Below, in pieces: positions 1 to 11,708 of a stretch of DNA of 64,000 nt. The notes beneath the pieces were generated by a model. It was not told where the DNA came from, did not search any database, and saw only the letters and a list, made by a program, of their open reading frames with translations. Origin of the DNA: Bettongia penicillata ogilbyi (taxonomy: Eukaryota > Chordata > Mammalia > Diprotodontia > Potoroidae); the NCBI GenBank assembly GCA_023548195.1, contig JAJHZJ010000419.1, positions 1,417,773 to 1,481,772 on the forward strand, in the 5' to 3' direction. Position 1 is the stretch's first letter. Every line of letters begins with the position of its first letter. The position numbers and the translations under genes were made by a program.

Positions 1-1344
1 ATTATTTTCTTTAAAGTGCTATGAAGCCCTAGAACATGAACCACATCTGCACTCATATAGGAAAAGTTTCTGGTTATGATTTAGATTATCTGTGCCATGA
101 TCCTTTCCATTAGCATGACCAAGAATTAACTGCAATGTTGTCTTTCAGTAAAGTGCTGAACAAATAGGAGTTTACCTAGTCATTTAATCATGGCATAAAA
201 GTTATGTTCTAGAATTTTCACCTTGAAATTGTGGGCACTCTTGCTACCTTTGTTTTTATTCTTACAAGACTCCCTCATGCATAGCAAATGTGCATACTCC
301 TGTTATAACAACAGATTCAGTAATGGGGAAAAGACGAAATTTACGTTCCCTTAAGTCCCTGGAAATGGTCCAATAAAGTATTGGTTTCCGATACAGTTCT
401 GTTCTTGTTTCTTAAATGTTAAATGTATAGCATTCAAAATCCTTGCACATAAGAGAATGTTAAAAGGTTGTTTTCCAGTTTTATTCCAAAGGAAGTTATA
501 TTTTTGCAGTCCAGACCTTTGCAATTACAAGTTCTCTTTGGTTTCAGTGAATCCAAAGATACCTTTTCATTGCCTTACAAATTCCATTCCAAATAATTAA
601 CTTTGCAGGTTACAAGTCTTTAAGGAATAATGCTGCATTAATAGGTCACTTAAATTGCATGGCTATACTTTACTGCTTCTGATGCTTGAATATTTATTGT
701 AAAGTTCCGTGTACAATCATCTCTATGTAATTAATGAAAATATTAGAATAAACAAGAGGAATAGATGAAAGCAAGGGATATTGTCCTATTTTTTTCTGTG
801 TACACATGGGAGAAATGATTGTGTGCACATCTGCGAATGATATCCACCAAAGGTTGGCAGCTTCTTTTTTATTCTAATTATTCTTCTAATTATTAGGTGA
901 GGGGAGGTAGAGATGGGTATTCTGAAAAGTGAACTTATTGGTACATACTTTTCAATGAATTGGTACATACTTTTCAATGAATCAGCAGGTACAACAGCCT
1001 TTGTGCATTTAAGTGGGATGTAGTTCCCTCTGGTGTCTTTCATCAATTTTTCTCCCATCCCTAGAAGGCTCACTCTAGTAACAGCCACTTTCTTAACTCT
1101 CTGAGTTTCCGAGCAATTAGAATTTCCTTCTCCTCCAAAGTACTCTGCATATATTTTACATATACTACCATTTGCATATTGTTTCCTCCAGTGGAATGAT
1201 TGGTTAATTGTTGTCCTTCGACTTCTAAGAGGACTAAAATGACGTCACCATTGTAAAGTGAAATTTCAGTGAATGCAACTGTGACTGATCAGACCAATAT
1301 GAGCTCAGAATATTCTACTACAGGTTGGACACAGATAGTCCATG
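1..1344. other. Intergenic DNA without recognised gene
   Basis: AT-rich single-copy-looking sequence. Apart from a perfect tandem duplication at 938-981, no gene or recognisable repeat was seen; short open frames here have no family resemblance. Confidence 0.5.
938..981. repeat. Perfect 22-bp tandem duplication
   Basis: Two identical adjacent 22-bp units (938-959 and 960-981), each starting TTGGTACATAC and ending TTCAATGAA. Confidence 0.9.
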
Positions 1345-2848
1345 TGAATATTTGGGGTGAATATCCCAAATTTGTGTATCCTACATTTATTTTGTGCTGT
1401 CTCAATTCTGCTTTGCTCAAAGAGCACAGCACCTTTTCTTATGTGGGCATACCATGCTATGCCAGTGTCTCCCATGTTGCACAGTCAAATCCAAAGTTCT
1501 TGAGAGAGACCTTGAGAGTGTCCTTGTATTGTTTCTTCTGGCCACCATGTGATTGTCTGCCCCATGGAAGTTCTCCATAAAATAGTCTTTTTAGCAAGCC
1601 TATATTTTGCATTCAAACAACGTGACCAGCCCACTGGAGTTGTGCTCTCTAAAGCTGAATACTTTGGCAGTTCAGCTTGAGCAAGGACTTCAGTGTCTGG
1701 TACCTTATCAGAATCTTCCTAAGACAGTTCAAATGGAAGCAATTCAGTTTGCTGGCATGGTGCTGGTAGACTGTCCATGTTTCACAGGCATACAACAATG
1801 AGATCAGCAAAATGGCTCTGTAGACCTTCAGTTTGGTAGTCAGTCTAATACCTCTTCTCTTCCAAACTTTTCTTTGGAGCCTCCCAAACACTGAGCTAGC
1901 TCTGGCAATGCAACCTCATTGTCAATATGTACCTCCCTGGAAACTACACTATCAAGGTAAGTGAACTTCTCCACAGCATTTAAAACTTCTCCATTTGTTG
2001 TAACTGATGGTTCCACATATGGGTGGTGTGGTGGTGTCTGATGGAGCACCTATGTTTTTCTGGTGCTCATTATTAGGCAAAAATTAGCACAGGCAGCAGA
2101 AAATTGATCCATACATTGTTCCATCTCAGCTTCAGAGGCTGCATTGAGTGCACAATCATCTGCAAACAGAGAATCATGCACCGACACTCCCTCCACTTTG
2201 GTTTTGACTGGTAGCCTTTTCAAATTGAAGAACTTACCATCAGTATGGCAGTTGACCTCAATGCCGTGTTCATCCTCACTGAAAGCATTTGTCAACATGG
2301 CTGAAAACATCATGCTAAGAAGCATGGGAGCAAGCACACAGCCCTGTTTCACTCCATTGGTGACTGGGAAGGCACTAGAGCTTTGTCCATCATCCAGAAC
2401 CCGGGCAAACATGCCATCATGAAATTGACGTACAATATTGATGAACTTCTCTGGCAACCAAATTTTGACATAATTTTCCATAAGCCCTCACGACTAACAG
2501 TAGCAAAGTCTTGGTCAAATCCACAAACATTGTGTACAGACCTCTCTGTTCTGCTCCTGGCATTTCTCCTGGAGTTGTTGGGCAGCAAACATCACATCAA
2601 CTATTCCTCAGCCCTTTCTGAAGCCACACTGGCTCTCAGATATGTGACCATCTTCCAGATGAAGAATCAGCCTATTAAGGAGGACTCTAGCAACAGTTTT
2701 GCCAACAATGACTGAGACAGAGATTCCCCTGTGATTGTCTCAGGACAACCTATTCCCTTTACCCTTGTAGAGAAGGACAATGGAGGCATCCTTGAACTCC
2801 TGGGGGATAGTTTACTCTTGCCATATAATCTGGAAAATTTCAGGCTTT
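1345..2848 (-). mobile_element. RTE-like LINE remnant, reverse transcriptase C-terminal part and 3' region
   Basis: Minus-strand frames with stops and shifts read, in element order: TIPQEFKDASIVLLYKGKGN (about 2800-2740), VTNGVKQGCVLAPML, the catalytic box FADDCALNA (about 2160), KFTYLDSVVSREV, then RRGIRLTTKLKVYRAILL and YACETWTVYQHH (about 1700-1830). This is the finger-palm-thumb order of a non-LTR reverse transcriptase of the RTE group, probably RTE-X. The part below about 1640 looks like its 3' untranslated region. Clearly dead. The low-coordinate boundary is approximate. Confidence 0.85.
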
Positions 2849-3206
2849 TATGATTCCCTGAAAGCTATTTATGGAGCAAAAACCTATGGTACATCACAAC
2901 TACTCAGTGCTGATGGAGCCACATTGATTAGTGATAAGGACATGATCCTAGAGAGATAGGTTGAACACTTCTGTAGTGTTCTCCACAGACCATTATCAAT
3001 CAATGCTGAGGCCATTGACCATTTACCTCCAGTTGAAATCAATCTCTCCTTAGCTGAACTTCCAACTGAAGAAGAGGTTTTGAGGGCCATTAGGTGGCAA
3101 AGCACCTGGTGCTGCTTCCATTCCAACTGAGATTTACAAGGTAGGGGGACCATTGCTCATATAAAAGCTGACTGAAAGTTTCCAGGTTATATGGCAAGAG
3201 GAGGTT
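2849..3206 (+). mobile_element. Inverted 5' part of the same RTE-like LINE
   Basis: On the plus strand the frame reads SLKAIYGAKTYGTSQLLSAD, VEHFCSVLHRPLSINAEAID, PTEEEVLRAIR and EIYKVGG, ending FQVIWQEEVI. This is the linker and start of the reverse transcriptase from the same LINE group, lying upstream in the protein of what the minus-strand part encodes. The two parts abut head-on at about 2848, and both contain the F-Q-x-I-W-Q-E segment. Confidence 0.8.
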
Positions 3207-3211
3207 ATCCA

Positions 3212-3335
3212 GTAGAATATAAACTTCTGGAGGGCAGATATTCCTTCATGTTAAATCTTTATATTCCCAGAGCCTAACAAAGTGTCTGGCATATAGTAAG
3301 CACTTAAGTGTTTATTAATTGGAATTTAATTAAAT
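3212..3335 (+). mobile_element. L2-type 3' end
   Basis: Reads ATATAAACTTCTGGAGGGCA, then AGTGTCTGGCATATAGTAAG, then CTTAAGTGTTTATTAATTGG: the conserved tail of L2 LINEs and related SINEs. Confidence 0.7.
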
Positions 3336-3531
3336 GAGCAGGGCAGCATTTCCTTAACTCATCTGATTCTGACTTTCAAAATATTTCTTTGAGATAAATA
3401 TTTAGCACTGATATACTTGAACAATTTGCATATTTAGGTTTTTAAATGTCTTCCCCAAGGAAATAAGTATTAATTAAACACTGTCTGTAAGTACTGTGCC
3501 AGACATTGGACATATAAAGATAAAAATGAAA

Positions 3532-3559
3532 CATATACACACACACACATACACACAAC
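3532..3559. repeat. (CA)n microsatellite
   Basis: Short run of CA with TA interruptions. Confidence 0.85.
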
Positions 3560-4682
3560 CTCTCCACACCTGAGTTTTGTGAATTGTTATAGTAAAGCAA
3601 ATGCAAAACAAAACAATTTTAAATGGCAATTTATGTTTTCAAAATAACCAAAATTTGGATCTCTTTAATTCTGATGACAATATTCAGTAAACCTACTCTT
3701 TTCACTTTCATATTCACTCCTCTCTCATACTATATTTTTTCTGTTGTGCTTCTGGTATCATCTTGCACTTTTATAGCAAGTCATTCTTTAGTCTTCAAAG
3801 AGTAAAATACAGCTTTTAGGTACATTGGAAAGTTTTTTGGTCTTGATTCTTTCCTGCCAATCTTTATCATCTTTTTTCCCCTTTTCCTCTTAAAGCCAAA
3901 ACATATTTAAGTTTTCCTTGACTTTGAACTTTCCTATTACCTCCCACCATCCACTCCTGAGCATTGACAGAAAGTGTCATTTCCGAGACCCTTATTTATA
4001 TCCTAATCATTTTCTATATCAGATATTTGCCTCTTCATTTTTTTTTTTTTTACTTCTTAAATCTTTAATCTTGAATTTCAGAAGAACTGGAATTATAAAC
4101 CTAGATGACTGTTCCTCCATTTCATCTCCCTCCACCCTCAACTCTGTTCGGGCCTCACACTTTTTACCTTATTCTGCAATATTTTTTCAATGATTTTTCT
4201 TTATCTTTTCCTCTTCTTCTTCATAGTTAAGACCTTCTTTCGTTTGCTTACCTCCGTAACCTACCTGCCTTTCCCAGCATCCACTTAATCCTAAACTTTT
4301 CCTTATTCTACTCTTGGATCTTACTATTAAAAAAATCATAATCCAAAAAGCTTGTTTGATCTCAGTTTTTTGTCTTGATTTGTTGTCAGCTAAAAGCCTT
4401 TTCTGGCTCTTGTCTAAGATCTTATCCTAAATGGATGATCCAAAGATTGGTTTTTATCTTTTGTGATCAAAACAACACTATATTACACAGCAAGGAGACG
4501 AGACTGTATTTACCACAGGAGATTTTGAAATATATATCTCTTTTGCATTTTTTATGAAAATCGAAAAGAAAGTATAGAGGGAATCCAATAGAATTTTGAA
4601 GTTTAACATTGTCACCTTCATCATTATCAGGGAGCATTTATAGCATTTATCAGCTAGCACTTTAAAGTTTGCAAAGAACTTT
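3560..4682. other. Pyrimidine-rich intergenic stretch, unassigned
   Basis: Plus strand is rich in T and C with CTCC/TTTC tracts, and open frames there are low-complexity. It may be old LINE sequence, but I cannot place it. No gene seen. Confidence 0.4.
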
Positions 4683-4880
4683 ACAAATATTCTCTATTTG
4701 ATCCTCACAAAAACTCTGAGAGGTAGGTACAGTTATTATCCACATTTTATAGATGAAGAAACGGAGACAAAGTTTAAGTGCCTTGCTTAGCGTCACAGAG
4801 CTGGTGAGGCAGCCATGTGAGGCAGGATTAGAACTCTAGACTTCCTGGTTCCAGGTCTAACTCTCTAACTATTTTTCCAT
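4683..4880 (-). mobile_element. MIR-type SINE
   Basis: Reverse complement of the tRNA-derived core: TTTTATAGATGAAGAAACGG, then CTTGCTTAGCGTCACAGAGC and TTCCTGGTTCCAGGTC. It is followed by unassigned sequence with a short (TA)n at about 4939-4955 and nothing gene-like up to 5974. Confidence 0.8.
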
Positions 4881-5974
4881 CTAAATGCTTCTTTTTCTCC
4901 TGTTCTATTTTGTACCTGGAAGTTCTTGTTTGGTTTATGTATATATATATATATGTGTTTGTTAATTAATTTGGATTTTTTTTTAAAGAAAATCTAGAAA
5001 AAGACAATAGAGGAAGAGTTAAGATAGACCTGTGGGGTCTTTTAGATCTATCATGGACAATTTATTTCAACAGATCAAAGGTGAATGGTTTCATTAGGAC
5101 ACGTGTTACCTCTACTAATGCAGATCATGACCCCTCTGAGCCTTAGTAGGTAGACAAAGAATAGGGGGGGAAATGACCTGGTAGCCACTATTGTTATGAC
5201 AAAACTCACTGAAATGAGGTATGCTCAATCCCATATAATAGATTTAAAGTCTATCATAAGGCTGATCTTCAAAGCTTCTCCAGTTTGGTAGGAGATGGTG
5301 CTTCTTCTCTACTGGTATTGGATTCAGGAACACAGACTCACCCTCTTGCCATGACAACACATTAGGAGAGAACTTAAATGGAGAACACCAATGATGGTGC
5401 ATGCTCCCTACTTCCTAACAGGTGAGGAGATCAGGATGAGACATACATTTTGGCAAATGTCCAATGGAGACAACTGTTTTATGAATATCCATCATGTGAG
5501 CTTTATTGTCCTTTTCAGGGTATGTGTGGGGAAGATGAGAGGGAATAAACATGAATGCTTATTAACTGAAAAGCGATTTTAAAAAGAAATTAAGTGGGGG
5601 TAAATGTTATTATTATGGGAAATTTTCTACTCTCTAAGAATGGGTCATTCCACATAGCTGAGTTTTCAGGAAACCTGAGGGCCTATCTTTTTATCCATCA
5701 TTTTAATCACAAATTTTATAATCATCAAAATACATTTTAACTATTTTAGCACCATAATGACCCTTTTTGACTGAGGTGAGCCCAAGAAATATGCATACAA
5801 TTATGCTTTTTAAAGGAGGGGCATATGCAATGTCATTTATAGTATCATCTCTTTCAGTGACATTCACTGAATCTACTAAGATTTGGAGGCCCTAAATTGC
5901 TGAGAGTTTTGAGATCTTATGTTTGATTTTTAATGTTTTTCTTTTCTTTGTCTTCTCCCTCATTTTAGGTAGTT

Positions 5975-6212
5975 AGATGGTATGATAGATAGCACAGTAA
6001 ACTTGAAATTAAGAAGGCACAACTTCTAATCCTGACTAAGATTTACTAATTGTGTGACAGTAGGCTTTAACGCTCTCAGCCTCAGCTTTCTCATCTGCAA
6101 AGTAGGAGGAATCATAGTACTTAATGCACAATGTTGTTCTGAGGATCAAATGAGATAATATATGTAAAGTACTTTGCAAACTTTATAAATATTAGTTAAC
6201 ATTATTACTGTT
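5975..6212 (+). mobile_element. MIR-type SINE, near full length
   Basis: Head GATAGCACAGTAAACTTG, core TTGTGTGACAG, TCAGCTTTCTCATCTGCAAA, tail GAGGATCAAATGAGATAATA and GTAAAGTACTTTGCAAAC, the classical MIR order. Confidence 0.85.
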
Positions 6213-6707
6213 ATCTGTGAGTTATCATGTCAATCATCTTCCTATTTCTAATTTGATTCTACCAAGACTCAATGGATTTGGAAGCCTGTTAAAAAGAATT
6301 GTTAGGATTGTGTGCAAATTAAGAGTTCATAGGTTCTGAGTGAGGGCCTGAGGACTTTATTCTGATGAGTAAAGCATATGAGTTTTGACTATGGAGTTGT
6401 TATACCCCTTTAACTCTTCCCCTGGTTGTCTATCTTCTGGTTAACTGAGGTTTCTGTAGAGCAAAAACAATGTGAACAAGTAAAAAAGTAAGCAGCAATA
6501 TTCAGACTTCATTCAAGCCATTGACAAACTTTTGAAGTGTATATGATATAAACACTGATCCAGTTTAGGAGGAAGTTTTAAGAGTTAGTGCAGTGAAAGT
6601 TTAAAGCACAAAAGAAAAAATCTGTATTACTGAAAAGTCATTTAAATCCTTAGTGTTATTGTGTCTTTAATTTTTGTTTCATGTTTATGTTATAATATTC
6701 ATTATTG

Positions 6708-6760
6708 CTACTACTACTACTACCACCACCACTACCACCACCACTACTACTACTACAACA
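6708..6760. repeat. (CTA)n/(CCA)n trinucleotide repeat
   Basis: About 17 trinucleotide units alternating between CTA blocks and CCA blocks (ACTACTACTACCACCACCAC pattern), ending TACTACTACAACA. Confidence 0.9.
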
Positions 6761-6774
6761 CATTTATATATTTG

Positions 6775-7097
6775 CAGGGTGTTGCCTTACAACAATTTTT
6801 TGAAGTAGATAGTGCAGATATTAGCATCCCCATTCTAGACATGAGGAAACAGAGACTGAGAGGTTAAGTAACTTGCCAATAGAATATAAATTAGCTCCCT
6901 TTTGTGTTCTTGATTTTTAATTCTCATGGCCCAGAATAATGTCTTGCACCTTGTGAGTGATCAATAAATGTTTCTTTTAATTGAAATGTCCACAGCAGTG
7001 ATATTGCCCATGGCATAAGACACCTAGTTAAGTGTTTGAGCCAGGATTCCATCCAAGTCTCCTAATTTCAAGCTCAATATTCTACCACTCATGTTCT
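6775..7097 (-). mobile_element. MIR-type SINE split by an L2 tail
   Basis: First half ends at GAGAGGTTAAGTAACTTGCC (about 6860-6880). The second half resumes at CCTAGTTAAGTGTTTGAGCC, with TCCAAGTCTCCTAATTTCAA and CTACCACTC to about 7097. The parts are contiguous in the SINE but separated by about 125 bp here. Confidence 0.7.
6885..7008 (+). mobile_element. L2-type tail inserted in a MIR
   Basis: Contains TTGCACCTTGTGAGTGATCA followed by ATAAATGTTTC, the L2 3' signature, at the break in the surrounding SINE. Confidence 0.55.
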
Positions 7098-7389
7098 TTA
7101 GACTGTCAAGAAATAGGGAGAAAAATGAAAAGAGAATAATGTTTTTGATTTACTTCATTTGATCTTTCTGCATCTAAACCCCTTTTGTTTTAGAAGAAGT
7201 TAGCAGCAATGGAAAAGTAGGGGTGACGGAAGGAGGATAGAAAAAAATGGTTCCCAGCCGTCTCAACCTCAAAATTAATTAACAGCATGCAAATAATTTA
7301 ACATTGAAACAATCAGCCTTCATGGAGTAAAATAATTCCTGTGACTAATTAAGATTCACCATGAAAGTCATTTTACACTAATAAAGAAA

Positions 7390-8160
7390 TCTTTTTAGTA
7401 AATTCAAAACATCTATTGAGTACTTACTATATTCAAGGCACCATCTTGTTTGCTGGGGATGCAAAGACAAAAGTATGAAACAATCTCCTTCCTCAAAGAG
7501 ATTGCATTCTACTGCTGAAACACAATATATACACAGAAAAGTAAATACAATGTAAATGTTCAACATATATACAATTATACAAAGTAATCTGAAGAGAAAG
7601 TCAGGGGGTAGTGGTTAGAATTCTGGATCTGGAATCAGGAAGGCTCCTCTTTCTGAGTTCAAGTGCAGCCTTAGCTACTTAGTGGCTGTGTAACTCGGGA
7701 GAAGTCACTTAACTCTGGTTCAGTCTCCACATGTATAAAATGAGCTGGAGAAGGACATGGCAAACAACTCCAGTATCTTTGTCAAGAAAACCCCAAATGG
7801 AAATGGAAGAGTTGTACACAAATTAAAAAATAACAAAAAGAAGTCTCAAGAGGGAGATAGCACACAAATGACTATTGCCACCTTGCATCAACATAACACT
7901 CATCAAAATTGCTTTGAAAGAAATGGGATTCTATGCTAGGGTGTGAAGAGGGGGTGAAAAGACCACAGATGCAAAGGTTCTGAAATGGGATGTGGAATTT
8001 AGTTTGTGAGCAATAAACAGGCCAATATGATTAGAACAGAGAGTGAATACAGCAAGACTGGAGAGGTAGGAAAGAGTCAGACTGTGGAGGACTTCGAACG
8101 TCACGTAGATGAATTCACATTCTAAAGGCTCGTAGTTTACAGTCTGAAGCCCTGAACACA
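7390..8160 (-). mobile_element. L2 LINE 3' region, split by a SINE
   Basis: Plus strand shows the reverse complement of L2 3' DNA: TTGAGTACTTACTATATTCA, GCTGGGGATGCAAAGACAAA, then after the SINE at 7603-7838 it continues with GGAGAGGTAGGAAAGAGTCA, GTGGAGGACTTCGAACGTCA and ACATTCTAAAGGC. Confidence 0.65.
7603..7838 (+). mobile_element. tRNA-type SINE with BovB-like tail
   Basis: Head GGGGGTAGTGGTTAGAATTC, middle AGTGGCTGTGTAACTCGGGA, TATAAAATGAGCTGGAGAAG, then the tail CAACTCCAGTATCTTTGTCA, AGAAAACCCCAAATGG and AGAGTTGTACACAA. The tail matches the BovB/RTE 3' end, as expected for a SINE moved by a BovB-like LINE. Confidence 0.85.
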
Positions 8161-8849
8161 ACAACAAAAATCAGAAGAGAAATTCTTGCCTTTGTTAACC
8201 CTCTGATCTTATGAAATAAAAGAAAAACCAACAAAAAAATTCCTTCAGTTCCAACTACGTTTCCCTCAGTAGACACATAAAGAAAATAAAAGAGATGAGG
8301 AATTCTGTCCCTACAAGACCTTGAGATATTTAAGAAATAAATAACACATCAAGTACACAGTTTTGTGAGTTGTCTCTTGTTCCCTAGCTTGGGAAGCCCT
8401 TGGGATACTGAAAAAAAATAACAAAAGGACCTATTAAATATATTACTTCCTTTCATTTTTTTTTTCAGTATAAAACTGACTTCTGACCACATTATCATTC
8501 TCCTGTGTCATTGTCAGCCTTCTTTCAGGTCTTTCATCCCTGTCTCTACCAGCCCCCCTCCCCAATCCCCCAGTCAGTTCCTTGTTCTACTTGACATGTC
8601 TCCCTTATTCATAGTCCTGGCCATTATACTCCTTTACTAAAGAAGAAAAATACTGTAGTTGTTTTCTAAAACTTCAGTTTCTTATGGCTCACAGTTACTG
8701 GGCCCAATCCTTCCTTTTTTCAGTCTCATTCTGTACCATGCCATTTATTCTCAGTCCTTAGCACAATGCCTAACCCATAATGGATGCTTAATAAATTCTT
8801 ATTCACTGACTTTCCTGCATATATATTCTATATGTTCCAGCTGAACTAA

Positions 8850-9240
8850 CTACTCTACATTCGTTCTTCCTGCCTCCACATGAACTGGTCTAACTCACTC
8901 GTGAGCCCTTGTTCTTGCATTCGTTCCCATTATTTATTATGTCTGGAATGTCTCCTTCCTTTCCCTCATTAAGTGCTGACTTTTTACCTATCCTCAAAGG
9001 CCAACTCAGATGCTATGTTCTCTGTGAAGGCTTTCCTGATTTCATCAATTGGTAAACCTCCCCTCACCCCTCGCCCCCCCAAAAACCCCTTCACATGGCA
9101 TTTTCTTTTGCACAAATATGTCATTCTTCATTAGACTGTAAACCTCAGCAGGGCAGGGCCCATGAATGAAACTTTGTGTCTCCTCCAGTACCTAGCACAG
9201 AGTTCAGTATATGGAATCTCAATAAGCCCTGAACTGAATT
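8850..9240 (+). mobile_element. L2 LINE 3' end
   Basis: Reads GTCTGGAATGTCTCCTTCCT, AAGGCTTTCCTGATTTCATC, TTAGACTGTAAACCTCAGCA, GGGCAGGGCC, TACCTAGCACAGAGTTCAG, then CAATAAGCCCTGAACTGAAT: end of the L2 reading frame and its 3' tail. A second L2-like tail with CTTAGCACAATGCCTAAC lies just upstream at 8730-8805. Confidence 0.8.
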
Positions 9241-9289
9241 TGCTCAGTGTTAATTTCAGTGCCATCTCAGTGCGAGATCAGAATGTAAA

Positions 9290-9480
9290 TTAATTTCAAT
9301 AAGCAAATATTTATTAAATGCCTCTTGTGTATAAGGTACTGAGAAAAATGCAAAGATGAATAAAGCATAATCCCCTACCAGAAAGCTGGTATGTTTTATG
9401 AGTGTGTAGGTGTGGGTTTGGGTGTGTGGGTGTGTGTGTTGGGGAGTTTGGGAGGCAACAGGATAAAAGACAGTTTACAA
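9290..9480 (-). mobile_element. L2-type 3' end, reverse
   Basis: Plus strand reads TTCAATAAGCAAATATTTAT, TAAATGCCTCTTGTGTATAA and GGTACTGAG, the reverse of the L2 tail. It is followed by a G/T-rich stretch (GTGTGGGTGTGTGTG) at about 9405-9445. Confidence 0.65.
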
Positions 9481-10129
9481 ATTGCTGTGAATCTGGGTAA
9501 ATTTAAGCACCACAAGAAAAGTTCACACCAGGAGCCTTGGGGGTTCAAAGTGTGAACATCATTAAAATTAAACTTATAAAATACATTCCATCATACATAG
9601 CCTAATGTATTTACCAGGATAAAAACAAACATATTATCTATATAACTGCTACATCTGAGTTTTTCCCTAAAAGTGGGGGCCAGGAGAAAGAGGAAAGCAG
9701 AAGCACCTATGAACAAAAACATAAAATGCTCTCCAGAATGGGAGGAGGGTACAATGGAGGGTACAAACACTGCTTGGAAAGTTTCAAGTGTGGGTTGTCT
9801 AATTGGGAAAAGTGGTTGCTCTTGGTGGCAGTGGCAGTTTAGAAGGGAAAAGGGCTGACATCTTGATTGATCCTTTCAGATGAGTTTTCATTTTCTGAAA
9901 AAGATTGGGGCGGGAGAGGGAGGAGAAAGAACATGAAAAACAGCTAAAGAGTTGGGAGGAAGGATGTAATAAAGGATTTAATAAAGTAGTGGGATGGCTC
10001 AGTTTCCTCTGAAAAATCTACAGCTTATTAAAGTAGAGGGATTGGAGGCCAACTAGGAGGAAAGCAAGTGGAAGAAGCAAAGTCATGCTGCCCAAGAAGA
10101 TGAGGTTTATGGCTGGATAAGGGACTGGC
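9481..10129. other. Intergenic DNA, nothing recognised
   Basis: Purine-rich (GGAGGAAGG tracts near 9900-9965) with no recognisable repeat or gene. Confidence 0.4.
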
Positions 10130-10318
10130 CCAGTTCTCAGATGAGGAACCTCTTTATTCCAGTCCAGGTCAGCACCTTCTCTGCAACTTACAGTCTTAAG
10201 AGAGCTGTCTATAACACTGAAAATTTTGTTGGTTTTTGCCCAAAATCGCATAGACAGTGTTTGTCAGAGGCAGACCTTGAATTCAGGTCTTCCTGACTGT
10301 ATAGTGAATTCTCTACCC
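10130..10318 (-). mobile_element. Marsupial SINE of the 'GAACTTCCAGGTGAGGAAA' type
   Basis: Reverse orientation: AGATGAGGAACCTCTTTATT, CTTCTCTGCAACTTACAGTC, GACCTTGAATTCAGGTCTTC and CTGACTG. Same family as copies at 22525, 22785, 23870, 24195, 33750 and 58775. Confidence 0.65.
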
Positions 10319-10424
10319 ATTGTTATTTGTGGCCTTGGGTATAAACTAGATGGGCTAAAATATTTGGAACAAAATATTGAGATAAAAATAGAAATTGTTT
10401 AGGATTATTATGTTGAGATAATAT

Positions 10425-10560
10425 CATGCCATGGAATCACAGAGTTAAAGCAGAAAGGAGCCTGAGAGGCCCTCTGATGCACCTTCTTCATTTTGAAGAT
10501 GAAGAAACTGAGGACAAGGAGGTTACACACGACTTGTGTAAGAAAAAGTGTGGACACTGG
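10425..10560 (-). mobile_element. MIR-type SINE fragment
   Basis: ATCACAGAGTTAAAGCAGAA, GAGCCTGAGAGGCCCTCTGA and GAAGATGAAGAAACTGAGGA: the common reverse MIR half. Nothing recognised from 10561 to 11198. Confidence 0.65.
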
Positions 10561-11198
10561 TCTCCTTACTCAGGGTACCAAATGGTAAATTTACCCAACA
10601 ATATTGATTATACTTGTCAGATATATCTACTAAGTCAGAGTTTTTAAAAAGAAGGCCATTTTGGAAGTGAATTATTGATCAAAACCATTCATGTTCTCTT
10701 CTGAAATGAAATGTGGACAGTGACAGAAAACAAAACAAAAAACCCATACCTATATTATGTTACACTCCCCCTTATAAGGTAGAAACAAATCAATTGAGCA
10801 TTAAACTAATTTGGAAGCAAAAAAGTAGAGTATTAAAGAGAAAGTTGCAAAGTGATGCTCAAACAGAGCTGTCTTCCGTAATTTCCTATTGGAAGCACAG
10901 CACAGTTATTGTAAATTTGTAAATCGACCAAGCACACAGCATAAGGCAGAGTCTCAAGGGTACTTAAGCAGAACCAGCATTATGCTTACGAGTGGAAGAC
11001 CAGAATAGGACTGTGCATGGGACTGAAGGAAAATACCGAGAGAAACATGAGAAAAGCAGGGACGGAGACCAGGAATAAAAGTGGCAGATGTCAGAATCAA
11101 ATACATGAAATTTCCCGAAGTAATGGAGAAAAGGGAGATAGTTGAAAGCTCCCAAGAGCATAGAGGACAAACAAGATGACTGGCTGGGACCAAGTTTT

Positions 11199-11452
11199 GC
11201 TGTTATTTAGTCATTTCAGTCATATCGAACTCTTTGTGACCCCCTTTTAGTGAAGGGGGAGTCTTGGCAAAGATACTGGAATGTTTGCTATTTTCTATTT
11301 TACAGATGAGAAAAACTGAGGCAAACAGGGGTAAGTGAATTGTTCAAGGTCACACAACTATTAAGTGTCTGAGGCTGGATTTGAACTCAGGAAAATGAGT
11401 CTTCCTGATTTCAGGTCCAGTGCTCTAGCCTCTGCACCACCTAGCTGCCCTG
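11199..11452 (-). mobile_element. tRNA-type SINE with BovB-like tail, full length
   Basis: Plus strand begins with the reversed BovB tail (TCATTTCAGTCATATCGAAC, TCTTTGTGACCCCCTTTTAG), then TCTTGGCAAAGATACTGGAA, CAAGGTCACACAACTATTAA, GATTTGAACTCAGGAAAATG and the reversed head GCACCACCTAGCTGCCC. Both ends present. Confidence 0.9.
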
Positions 11453-11708
11453 AGGCCAAGTATACAAGGGATCATTTATATCATCCTCACTACGTTAAGT
11501 TTTCTGTAAGGGAACATCATGGCCACTTCTTTTGGGTGGTTTACTTTCTAGAGTAAGTACCTTTGAAAAGGAGAGGCTTAATAGGCATTGAATAAAGACA
11601 TCTTGAACAGACAGAGATACAAAAATGGGGTTTTTTGTTGGTTTTTTTTTAGAAATACAAATGTAAGTTTCTCTCTCCAAGCGCTTCTCCTTAGTTCCAC
11701 TTCCTAAT

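Noticed and set aside
1269..2715. Plus-strand open frames over the RTE-like LINE
   Set aside because: They are shadows of the minus-strand reverse transcriptase.
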